The notes under the pieces: generated by a model | Databases searched by the model: none | What the model was told of the DNA's origin: nothing | Seen by the model: the letters and a program-made list of their open reading frames with translations, nothing else | Made by a program: the position numbers and the translations under genes | From: Oscillospiraceae bacterium | GTDB taxonomy: Bacteria; Bacillota_A; Clostridia; Oscillospirales; Oscillospiraceae | Direction: 5' to 3' | DNA length: 40,808 nucleotides | NCBI GenBank assembly: GCA_017939025.1 | Contig: JAGBAI010000104.1 | Location: forward strand, 1 to 40,808 | Part shown: in pieces, positions 23,370-30,228 of the stretch | How the letters are laid out: every line of letters starts with the position of its first letter | Numbering within the stretch: position 1 is the first letter of the stretch

Positions 23370-25340
23370 ATGGACAAATTTAAACTGGTATCCGATTACC
23401 GTCCCTCCGGCGACCAGCCGGAGGCCATTGCCGGATTGGTCAACGGCGTCAATTGGGGCCTGCGGGAACAGACCCTTCTGGGTGTCACCGGCTCCGGCAA
23501 GACCTTCACCATGGCTTCGGTCATTGAAAAACTGAACCGGCCCACCCTGGTGCTGGCACACAACAAGACGCTGGCGGCGCAGCTGTGTACAGAGTTCCGG
23601 GAATTCTTTCCCAACAACGCAGTGGAATATTTTATATCCTATTACGACTATTACCAGCCAGAGGCCTACATTGCCCATACGGATACCTATATCGAGAAGG
23701 ATGCCTCCGTCAACGAAGAGATCGACCGGCTGCGCCACAGTGCCACTTCGGCGCTCTTTGAGCGGCGGGATGTGATCGTGGTATCCTCCGTCAGCTGCCT
23801 GTATGGTCTGGGCGACCCCATTGATTATAAAAGCATGGTGATTTCCCTCCGGGTGGGCCATGAATATCCCCTGGACGATGTGCTGCGGAAACTGGCGGAG
23901 ATCCGTTATGAGCGCAATGACCTGGATTTTTCCCGAAATAAATTCCGCCTCCGTGGTGACACGCTGGAGATCTATCCTGCCTACTGGTCGGGAAAGGCCA
24001 TCCGGGTGGAATTCTTCGGTGATGAGGTGGACCGGATCAGTGAGATAAACGCCGTTTCCGGCATGGCTGAACGGTTCCTGGATCATGTAGCCATTTATCC
24101 TGCCAGCCATTATGTGGCATCCAAGGAAAAGCTCCACCGGGCCATGCTGGAGATCCAGCGGGAATGTGATGAACAGGTGGCCTACTTCCGGGCCCATGAC
24201 AAGCTCATCGAAGCCCAGCGGATCGCCCAGCGGACGGCCTACGATCTGGAAATGCTGACGGAGATCGGCTTCTGTAACGGCATTGAGAACTATTCCCGGG
24301 TAATACAGGGCCGGGCCCCCGGCACGCCGCCCACTACGCTGCTGGATTATTTCCCCGAGGATTTTGTCATGTTCATTGACGAGAGTCATGTGACATTGCC
24401 CCAGTGTCGGGCCATGTATGCCGGTGACCGGAGCCGGAAGGATGCCCTGGTGAATTACGGCTTCCGCCTGCCATCGGCTTATGACAACCGTCCTTTGAAT
24501 TTTGGGGAATTCGATAAGAAAATCAACCAGGTGATCTACGTGTCTGCCACCCCTGCCGAATATGAACGGACCCGCTCCGGCCAGACGGTGGAGCAGGTGA
24601 TCCGTCCCACGGGTTTGCTGGATCCGGAGGTGGAGGTGCGGCCCATTGACGGTCAGATTGACGATCTCATCGGAGAGATCAATGCCCGAACTGCGAAAAA
24701 CGAACGGGTTCTGGTGACCACACTGACTAAAAAAATGGCAGAGGATCTGACGGTGTATCTGCAAAAGGCAGGGATTAAGGTTCGTTACATGCACTCGGAC
24801 ATCGGTGCCATGGAGCGAATGGAGATCATCCGGGATCTGCGCATGGCGAAATTCGACGTTCTGGTAGGCATTAACCTGCTTCGTGAGGGCCTGGATTTAC
24901 CGGAGGTAAGTCTGGTGGCCATTCTGGACGCAGATAAGGAGGGCTTCCTGCGTTCAGAGACCAGTTTGATCCAGACCATTGGCCGTGCAGCCCGAAATGC
25001 CGAGGGAAAGGTCATTATGTATGCTGACCATGTAACGCCCTCTATGCGTGCTGCCATAGACGAAACTGCCCGCAGAAGAGAGATCCAGAATGCCTACAAT
25101 GAAGCCCACGGCATTGTTCCCAAGACGGTCATCAAATCCGTCCGGGATCTTATTGAAATCTCCTCTCCCACCGCCGAACGGAAGGGGAGCAGCGGCGTGA
25201 AGATGACCAAGGCCGAGAAGGAAAAGGAGATTGCCCGTCTGGAAAAGCAGATGAAGGAAGCAGCCCGGATGATGGAATACGAGTATGCCGCCGTGCTGAG
25301 AGATCAGATCATCGAGCTAAGAGGAAACGGTCTGAAATAA
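23370..25340 (+). CDS. uvrB: Excinuclease ABC subunit B
   Basis: A 656-residue helicase-like subunit of nucleotide excision repair; it receives damage from UvrA and positions UvrC. Seen: Walker [13 protein letters not shown], the beta-hairpin region [16 protein letters not shown]-type box FIDESHVT, the motif [29 protein letters not shown], and the C-terminal UVR domain ([28 protein letters not shown]) that binds UvrC. AAAGGAGG overlaps the end of radC and lies 6 nt before ATG 23370. Length is normal. A large palindrome starts 4 nt after the stop. Confidence 0.98.
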   Translation: MDKFKLVSDYRPSGDQPEAIAGLVNGVNWGLREQTLLGVTGSGKTFTMASVIEKLNRPTLVLAHNKTLAAQLCTEFREFFPNNAVEYFISYYDYYQPEAYIAHTDTYIEKDASVNEEIDRLRHSATSALFERRDVIVVSSVSCLYGLGDPIDYKSMVISLRVGHEYPLDDVLRKLAEIRYERNDLDFSRNKFRLRGDTLEIYPAYWSGKAIRVEFFGDEVDRISEINAVSGMAERFLDHVAIYPASHYVASKEKLHRAMLEIQRECDEQVAYFRAHDKLIEAQRIAQRTAYDLEMLTEIGFCNGIENYSRVIQGRAPGTPPTTLLDYFPEDFVMFIDESHVTLPQCRAMYAGDRSRKDALVNYGFRLPSAYDNRPLNFGEFDKKINQVIYVSATPAEYERTRSGQTVEQVIRPTGLLDPEVEVRPIDGQIDDLIGEINARTAKNERVLVTTLTKKMAEDLTVYLQKAGIKVRYMHSDIGAMERMEIIRDLRMAKFDVLVGINLLREGLDLPEVSLVAILDADKEGFLRSETSLIQTIGRAARNAEGKVIMYADHVTPSMRAAIDETARRREIQNAYNEAHGIVPKTVIKSVRDLIEISSPTAERKGSSGVKMTKAEKEKEIARLEKQMKEAARMMEYEYAAVLRDQIIELRGNGLK

Positions 25341-25344
25341 AAAA

Positions 25345-25427
25345 TGTAGGGACCGTCGTCCCCGACAGTCCGCTTGCACAGAGCACACGTTGCTCCAAGC
25401 GGACCGTCCGGGAGGACGGTCCCTACA
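25345..25427. repeat. 83-bp cruciform-type inverted repeat after uvrB
   Basis: TGTAGGGACCGTC (25345-25357) pairs perfectly with GACGGTCCCTACA (25415-25427). The arms continue a further 19 bp with 3 mismatches (32-bp arms in all). The centre holds another stem, GAGCA-CACGT-TGCTC (25381-25395). It fills the gap between the convergent uvrB and the next gene. It looks like a mobile non-autonomous palindrome (REP or MITE type), and may also act as terminator. Confidence 0.8.
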
Positions 25428-25430
25428 GCA

Positions 25431-25850
25431 TTATGAGATATGTTCCCGGAATTCCTCGAATACCTTGGCTGTTTCCCCATTATCCCGGCGGGAGATAACG
25501 AAGGTTTGTCCATCCGTCAGATGCAGCACGATGCAGTTGTCTGTGGCGATCTCGGTGCACATTTTGTATTCGCCCCAAGTGTCGTTTTTCCACAGTCCGG
25601 TCTGAAGGATCATGTCGTCGTTGCCGTCGATGGCTTCGCCCATGTCCGGCTTGTCCACCAGCTCCGCACTTTCCACCATGTCGTAGGGGATATTCATTTT
25701 ATACCGGGCAGACTTGATATCCACGGAATCTTCGCCGAATTCCGCGATGATCTTGTTGGAGGGCTGGAACAGACTGACGGCGATGACCAGCGCGAACAGA
25801 ATCACGCCGAAGCCGAAGTCCTTGGTGGAAATGGATTGCCAGAATTTCAT
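25431..25850 (-). CDS. Small membrane protein with PH-like domain
   Basis: A 139-residue protein. The N-terminal membrane helix is FGFGVILFALVIAVSLF. The rest looks like a small bacterial PH-type beta-domain (NKIIAEFGEDSVDIKSARYKMNIPYDMVESAELV, then CTEIATDNCIVLHLTDGQTFVISRRDNGETAKVFEEF), as in PH-domain proteins that hold membrane complexes. This assignment rests on pattern and is not certain. The SD before ATG 25850 is weak (CAGGT). It has its own extended -10 promoter and converges on uvrB. Ligand and partner are unknown. Confidence 0.7.
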   Translation of the reverse strand: MKFWQSISTKDFGFGVILFALVIAVSLFQPSNKIIAEFGEDSVDIKSARYKMNIPYDMVESAELVDKPDMGEAIDGNDDMILQTGLWKNDTWGEYKMCTEIATDNCIVLHLTDGQTFVISRRDNGETAKVFEEFREHIS

Positions 25851-25881
25851 GGGATTACCTGCTTTCTGTATTGGTGGGGAA

Positions 25882-25890
25882 ATTATACCA
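25882..25890 (-). promoter_or_regulatory. Extended -10 promoter of the PH-like gene
   Basis: TGG-TATAAT on the minus strand, about 32 nt upstream of the start codon; the -35 is not convincing. Confidence 0.55.
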
Positions 25891-25919
25891 TAGGATTTGG
25901 GAAAAGTACAGTAAGGAAA

Positions 25920-25944
25920 TCTCCTCCGGAAAAACCGGAGGAGA
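25920..25944 (-). terminator. Terminator of the GPH symporter gene
   Basis: TCTCCTCCGG (25920-25929) pairs with CCGGAGGAGA (25935-25944) around AAAAA; on the minus strand the stem is followed by TTTCC. It sits 21 nt beyond the stop codon. Confidence 0.75.
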
Positions 25945-25965
25945 CTTTTTAAGAAGGAAAATTAC

Positions 25966-27384
25966 TTACTTGGCAGCAGCCTTGCGCTCAGCCAGTTCGG
26001 CATGAACCTTTGCCAGGGTCTTCTTATCCAGGTTGTAGATGAAGAGAATGGCAATCAGCTGGACGGACTGGCCTACCAGGTAGCCGATGGCGACCATATA
26101 GCGCATGGTCAGAGCAACATCAGCGGGCTGGTTGGCGCCCAGAGCGGCGTTGTAGCCCAGCATGGTGGCCAGAACCAGACCCAAGGAGGGGCCGATGCCC
26201 TGAGCCAGCTTACGGAAGAAGGAGTACAGAGCGTAGTTGGTGCCCTCGTCACGGTTGCCGGTCTTCCATTCACCGTAGTCGATGAAGTCAGCAACCAGAG
26301 ACCAGCCGACACAGGTGGAGGGGCCATTGCCCAGAGCAGCCAGTGCCTGGCAGGCAGCGTACATGGCCAGACCCTTGCCATCGGGAGTGATGGGCAGAAT
26401 CAGCATCAGGCCGTAAGCCACGACGGTAACAACGAAACCGAATGCGACACATTCCTTCTTGCCGAACTTACCGACCAGCTTGCCGATGAAGGGCATGAAC
26501 AGGAACAGGCCGAAGTAGCTCAGCATACCCAGCAGACCGGAGATCTGAGCGTTCTTGAAGTAAGCCTGGAACATGACCTGAGAAGCGGTGGTAACACCGT
26601 ACATGCAGATGATCTGTGCCAGAGCCATCAGGGTAACGCCAATGGCAGCGCGGTTCTTGCAGAAGTTGATGGTAGCCTTGACGGGGTTGAACTTGGGGCC
26701 CTCTTCGTTCAGGGTGACGGTGGTGTCAACACGAACGACAGTCTTGCGGATCATGAACTGGAAGGCGATGAAGCCCAGGAAGCCCATGAACAGAGCAATC
26801 AGGAACAGGGTGTCGCCCTTCAGGTTGGAGTCAGCATCATAAATCAGCATGGGGATGATGACACCGGTAGCCATGCCGCCGATCATAGCGCCGGCAGAGC
26901 GGAAGGTGGACAGCTGTGCACGCTCACCGGCATCGGTGGTGATCAGAGACAGCATGGAGCCGTAGGGAACGTTGGCGATGGTGTAGAAAGCGTCCCAGAT
27001 GATGTAACCGGCCACGAACAGGATGTTCTTGACCATGGAGGGAGCGCCCTTGAAGGGCAGGAAGCAGAAAGCGCCGCCCAGCATCAGGCCCAGAGAACCC
27101 AGCCAGATGTAGGTCAGGAACTTGTTGCGCTTGTACTGACGCTTGTCAGCGTCGATCAGACCGCCGATCAGCGGGTCGTTGATGGCGTCCCAGACCTGCA
27201 CGAGCAGCAGCAGGGAAGCCATGAGGATGGAGTCGATACCCATATACTGGGTCCAGAAGATGGTCAGGTAGCTCTTCAGTGCAAAGGACATGTTGCAGCC
27301 AAAGTCACCTGCGGCGTAAGCCAGCTTGTCGATGGTGCCAAACTTGCGGTAGCCATTAGCGTCCAGTTGGACAGGTTTTGCCAT
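25966..27384 (-). CDS. GPH-family (MFS) sugar or hexuronide cation symporter
   Basis: A 472-residue membrane protein of the glycoside-pentoside-hexuronide:cation symporter family (MelB/GusB-like, MFS_2), about 12 membrane helices. Signatures: YAAGDFGCNMSFALKSYLTIFWTQYMG at the N-terminus, VWDAINDPLIGGLIDADKR, YTIANVPYGSMLSLIT, RAQLSTFRSAGAM, and the C-terminal half-repeat with STCVGWSLVADFIDYGEWKTGNRDEG. It would import a glycoside or glucuronide with Na+ or H+. AAGGAGG is 8 nt before ATG 27384; the open frame extends 17 codons upstream across the transcript leader. It is divergent from tetR, with a palindrome next to its -35 box. The nearby hydrolase and uxuA/uxuB make a glucuronide the likely cargo. 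Codon use is strongly biased, suggesting high expression. Confidence 0.93.
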   Translation of the reverse strand: MAKPVQLDANGYRKFGTIDKLAYAAGDFGCNMSFALKSYLTIFWTQYMGIDSILMASLLLLVQVWDAINDPLIGGLIDADKRQYKRNKFLTYIWLGSLGLMLGGAFCFLPFKGAPSMVKNILFVAGYIIWDAFYTIANVPYGSMLSLITTDAGERAQLSTFRSAGAMIGGMATGVIIPMLIYDADSNLKGDTLFLIALFMGFLGFIAFQFMIRKTVVRVDTTVTLNEEGPKFNPVKATINFCKNRAAIGVTLMALAQIICMYGVTTASQVMFQAYFKNAQISGLLGMLSYFGLFLFMPFIGKLVGKFGKKECVAFGFVVTVVAYGLMLILPITPDGKGLAMYAACQALAALGNGPSTCVGWSLVADFIDYGEWKTGNRDEGTNYALYSFFRKLAQGIGPSLGLVLATMLGYNAALGANQPADVALTMRYMVAIGYLVGQSVQLIAILFIYNLDKKTLAKVHAELAERKAAAK

Positions 27385-27446
27385 TGTAATTTCCTCCTTA
27401 CTTTGTTGCGGGAGCCGTATGGCACAGCTACCCACATTTCGACATC

Positions 27447-27475
27447 ATTATACAATATGAACGAAATGTTAACAA
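27447..27475 (-). promoter_or_regulatory. Sigma-A promoter of the GPH symporter
   Basis: Minus strand: -35 TTGTTA (27470-27475), 17-bp spacer, consensus -10 TATAAT (27447-27452). The palindromic TGTTAACA overlaps the -35. Confidence 0.72.
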
Positions 27476-27499
27476 GTCACAAAACGACGCGTTTGTGAC
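27476..27499. promoter_or_regulatory. Candidate regulator-binding palindrome at the symporter promoter
   Basis: GTCACAAA-N8-TTTGTGAC, 24 bp with perfect 8-bp arms, directly next to the -35 box of the symporter. It is a plausible binding site for the divergently encoded TetR regulator. The position just upstream of the -35 allows either activation or repression. Confidence 0.5.
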
Positions 27500-27535
27500 A
27501 TAGTACGCCAATTTTTATTGTAGGAAATCAAACAG

Positions 27536-27577
27536 AATCGCTAAAGGTGTTGCGATTTTTTGAAAATATGATATGAT
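27536..27577 (+). promoter_or_regulatory. Promoter of tetR-like gene with overlapping inverted repeat
   Basis: -35 TTGCGA (27550-27555), 16-bp spacer, -10 TATGAT (27572-27577) with TGA extension. AATCGC-N10-GCGATT (27536-27557) overlaps the -35 and could be an autoregulatory operator, but it differs in sequence from the palindrome at 27476-27499. Confidence 0.5.
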
Positions 27578-27624
27578 ATTATAAAATGTGTATACGCTCT
27601 GCGGAAAAAGTGAGGAGTGCGCCT

Positions 27625-28203
27625 ATGTACAAGCAATGCCAGACAGAAGCATCTGCCCAGCGGCAGCGGGAACTGGAGCAGGGCCTTTTGCGGATCATGC
27701 TGAAAAAACAGTATGACCAAATCACCGTCAGCGACCTGTGCCAGGAGATCGGTGTTCCCCGGAAATCCTTTTACCGCTACTTTTCTGGTAAGGACGGTGC
27801 CCTCTATGCCCTCATTGACCATGCTCTGATGGATTATGATATGTACACCGGATATCCGGAGCGGCAAAAAGAAGCGACACCCATGGAGTATATGAAGGGT
27901 GTGTTCTGCTACTGGGTCTACCACAAGGAACTGCTGGATGCTTTGCGGAAAAGCGGACTCAGCGGTCTGCTGATCCAGCGGGCTATGGAGTTCTCCAACG
28001 ATATGGATACGATCCCACGGTTTCTCCAGATCGCTGACAGGCGGCTGCGGGAATATGGCACCATGTTCATGGTTTGCGGCCTGATGACCATGATCGTTCA
28101 GTGGCATTATGATGGTTTTTACAAAAGCGCGGAAGAGATGGCCGAGCTTGCCATGCAGCTGCTGACCCGGCCGCTGTTCAGCGGAAGACTGGAAGATATG
28201 TGA
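27625..28203 (+). CDS. TetR/AcrR family transcriptional regulator
   Basis: A 192-residue regulator. The N-terminal helix-turn-helix is typical of TetR (QITVSDLCQEIGVPRKSFYRYFSGKDGALYALIDHAL). The C-terminal ligand and dimer domain has no clear match to a known ligand class; it holds YHKELLDALRKSGLSGLLIQRAMEF and a hydrophobic MFMVCGLMTMIVQWHYDGF. GAGGAG (27612-27617) is 7 nt before ATG 27625; the open frame extends upstream. It is divergent from the GPH symporter and 163 bp upstream of the glycoside hydrolase gene, so it probably controls one or both. The inducer (a glucuronide or derived sugar acid) is inferred only from context. Confidence 0.9.
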   Translation: MYKQCQTEASAQRQRELEQGLLRIMLKKQYDQITVSDLCQEIGVPRKSFYRYFSGKDGALYALIDHALMDYDMYTGYPERQKEATPMEYMKGVFCYWVYHKELLDALRKSGLSGLLIQRAMEFSNDMDTIPRFLQIADRRLREYGTMFMVCGLMTMIVQWHYDGFYKSAEEMAELAMQLLTRPLFSGRLEDM

Positions 28204-28205
28204 AA

Positions 28206-28246
28206 AACGTCCTGCTTTCGGCAGAATTGCCTAAAAGCAGGGCGTT
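28206..28246 (+). terminator. Terminator of the tetR-like gene
   Basis: AACGTCCTGCTTT (28206-28218) pairs with AAAGCAGGGCGTT (28234-28246), 13 bp with one G-U, and an inner GGCA pairs with TGCC. It is followed by CTATTTGTTTT. Confidence 0.8.
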
Positions 28247-28287
28247 CTATTTGTTTTGAAAGTGTCGCAATTGTGGCATTCTGGTTC

Positions 28288-28317
28288 TTCCAAGAGGAAG
28301 GGAACATGGACTATAAT
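28288..28317 (+). promoter_or_regulatory. Promoter of the glycoside hydrolase gene
   Basis: Consensus -10 TATAAT (28312-28317), with weak -35 TTCCAA (28288-28293) 18 bp upstream. An imperfect palindrome, TGTCGCAATTGTGGCA (28263-28278), lies further upstream and might be a regulator site. The weak -35 fits positive control. Confidence 0.45.
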
Positions 28318-28366
28318 GATAACCTAGGGCTGTAGCCCATTTGATAAAATAAGGAGACTGATTCCC

Positions 28367-29896
28367 ATGGCTGAATTTGTAAAGCTCCAGGCAGAGGGCC
28401 TGGAAAAGCTTCGTGACATGAATCCCAGACTGATTTCCTATAACGTGGAAATGACCGAGGTCACCGGCGGTACCTTCTGGAAGGCCTACACCGATGCCCA
28501 GATCGAAGGCACCGAGGCGGTTCCCGTTCCCGATTTCTCCAAGGGTATGGGTGCCATGCACCAGTGGTATGACCCCATCGACACCACCAATCCCCGGCTC
28601 ATCAAGCTGGCCAAGGAACTGGGCAGCTGCTGGGTTCGGGTCTCCGGCACCTGGGCCACCCGTACTTACTATGATTTTGACGGTACCGGCATGCCTGAGG
28701 GGTACTTCAACCATCTGCGGAAAGAGCAGTGGGTGAACCTGTGTAACTTTGTTAAAGCTGTGGGCGGCAAGCTGAAGATCTCTGTTGCCAACTGCGACGG
28801 ACTCCACGCAGCCAATGAGCCCTGGCATCCGGAGCAGGCAGAGAAGATTTTTGCCCTGTCCAAGGAGCTGGGCTGCCCCATTGAGGCTGTTGAGTTCGTC
28901 AACGAGCCCAATATGCTCCAGAATACCGGCTTCCCCAAGGGTTACACCGCTGCTGACTTCCGCCGTGACCAGGATCTGTTCCACAAGTGGGTGAGAGAAA
29001 ACTATCCCGAGTGTACCATCATTGGCCCCTCTGACACGGATCCCAATGCCATGAGCGTGGATGCTTACGGCAATCCCCATCCCTGGGCTGACGGTGCTGC
29101 CGACACTGCCGGTATTGCTGCCGCGCTGGCTTACTGCTCCACCGGAGACCTGATGGACGGCTGCACCGAGCCGCTGGACATCTTCTCCTATCACTATTAT
29201 AACGGCGTTTCTGAGCGTATGGCTGCCATGATGCCCTCTGCCTTTACACCCTATGAGGGCTGCATGAGTGAAGAGTATCTGGGCGCCGCGGCTCACACGG
29301 CCCGGTGCTTTGCTTCCTACCGGGACAAGTATGCCAAGCCCAACGGTGAAATGTGGGTCACCGAGTCCGGCGATGCCGGAGCCGGCGGTCACACCTGGGC
29401 TTCCACCTATGCCGAGGTCGTGCGTACTCTGAACGAGATCGGTTCCTTCGCCACCGTTACCGACGGCGTCATCTTCCACAACACGCTGGCTTCTTCCGAC
29501 TATGGCTGGCTGAAGCATGGTACCTTCGTGCCCCGTCCCAGCTACTTTGCCGTGCTGCTGTGGAAGCGGATCATGGGCGATACCTGCTATGCCTCCGGCG
29601 AAGCTGTCCGCCCCGGTGTCCATGTGTATGCCCATTCCCGCAAGGATGGCAAGGATGGTATTGCCTATCTGGTGATCAATACCTCCTGGGATGAGGCTAC
29701 CACGGTGGAGATCCCCAAGGACGCAACTGTATACGCCCTCACCGGCAACGGTTCCATGCGCAGCCGCACCATGCTGCTGAACGGCCGGGAACTGACCCTG
29801 GGTGAAAACGATGAACTGCCCTGCCTGTGCGGCGAAGAAGTCAAGGCCGGCACCATTGAAGTGGCCCCCGGCGGCTGCACCTTCATTGTGCTGTAA
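28367..29896 (+). CDS. Clan-A glycoside hydrolase, GH79-like (probable beta-glucuronidase)
   Basis: A 509-residue intracellular hydrolase (no signal peptide) with a TIM-barrel of clan GH-A and a C-terminal beta-sandwich (VYALTGNGSMRSRTMLLNGREL and following). The acid/base is Glu180 in FVNEPNM; the likely nucleophile is Glu333 in VTESGDAG. The opening NPRLIKLAKELGSCWVRVSGTWATRTYYDF resembles heparanase and bacterial beta-glucuronidases (GH79); GH39 or GH30 are alternatives. The neighbouring GPH symporter and the downstream UxuA/UxuB support release of glucuronate from an imported glucuronide. AAGGAG is 10 nt before ATG 28367. It is a single gene between two terminators. Codon bias is strong. 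The substrate is not proven by sequence. Confidence 0.8.
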   Translation: MAEFVKLQAEGLEKLRDMNPRLISYNVEMTEVTGGTFWKAYTDAQIEGTEAVPVPDFSKGMGAMHQWYDPIDTTNPRLIKLAKELGSCWVRVSGTWATRTYYDFDGTGMPEGYFNHLRKEQWVNLCNFVKAVGGKLKISVANCDGLHAANEPWHPEQAEKIFALSKELGCPIEAVEFVNEPNMLQNTGFPKGYTAADFRRDQDLFHKWVRENYPECTIIGPSDTDPNAMSVDAYGNPHPWADGAADTAGIAAALAYCSTGDLMDGCTEPLDIFSYHYYNGVSERMAAMMPSAFTPYEGCMSEEYLGAAAHTARCFASYRDKYAKPNGEMWVTESGDAGAGGHTWASTYAEVVRTLNEIGSFATVTDGVIFHNTLASSDYGWLKHGTFVPRPSYFAVLLWKRIMGDTCYASGEAVRPGVHVYAHSRKDGKDGIAYLVINTSWDEATTVEIPKDATVYALTGNGSMRSRTMLLNGRELTLGENDELPCLCGEEVKAGTIEVAPGGCTFIVL

Positions 29897-29925
29897 TTCT
29901 GCTCTTTCCGACAGCTCTTTATAAG

Positions 29926-29958
29926 AAATGCCCCATGTGCTATGCACATGGGGCATTT
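29926..29958. terminator. Bidirectional terminator, 15-bp perfect stem
   Basis: AAATGCCCCATGTGC (29926-29940) pairs perfectly with GCACATGGGGCATTT (29944-29958) around a 3-nt loop. It lies between the convergent glycoside hydrolase and DUF1653 genes. Confidence 0.85.
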
Positions 29959-29962
29959 CGGT

Positions 29963-30175
29963 TTATTCACCAATATACTGAAATCTGGGGCCGGAATAAT
30001 CCTCCCGCTCCACATGCTCATTCCACATGGCGGCAGGGCGTACCCACAGGCCATGCTCACCATAGAGTGCCCGGTAGACCACCATAGGCTCCATGGTTTC
30101 CGAATGGCTGGCAATGCCAATAACTTCGTAGCGGTTTCCCTTAAAATGCCGGTAAATGCCGGGTTTGATATCCAT
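29963..30175 (-). CDS. DUF1653 family protein
   Basis: A 70-residue protein of the DUF1653 family, small proteins with the pattern seen here: G-x-Y-R-H-F-K-G-x-x-Y, IASHSETMEPMVVYRALYGEHGLWVRP and PRF near the end. Function is unknown. GGAGG lies 7 nt before ATG 30175. It stands directly after the hairpin that ends the large acidic gene upstream on this strand, so it is expressed either by read-through or from a promoter within the few bases in between. Confidence 0.88.
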   Translation of the reverse strand: MDIKPGIYRHFKGNRYEVIGIASHSETMEPMVVYRALYGEHGLWVRPAAMWNEHVEREDYSGPRFQYIGE

Positions 30176-30192
30176 AAAAGTTCCTCCAAAGA

Positions 30193-30218
30193 AAGCGCCG
30201 GGATCACTCCCGGCGCTT
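30193..30218 (-). terminator. Hairpin between the acidic membrane gene and the DUF1653 gene
   Basis: AAGCGCCGGG (30193-30202) and CCCGGCGCTT (30209-30218), 10-bp perfect stem. On the minus strand CTTTCTTT follows, a weak U-tract. It is 11 nt after one stop and about 18 nt before the next start, so it may be an attenuating hairpin rather than a complete terminator. Confidence 0.65.
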
Positions 30219-30228
30219 AAGTATTTGA

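Noticed and set aside
18000..23370. SOS (LexA) boxes in front of uvrA, radC or uvrB
   Set aside because: No GAAC-N4-GTTC sequence was seen upstream of these genes.
26002..27498. Plus-strand open frame of 498 codons over the symporter gene
   Set aside because: It is antisense to a clear GPH symporter; rich in Gln, His and Asp with no hydrophobic pattern or motif, so a shadow.
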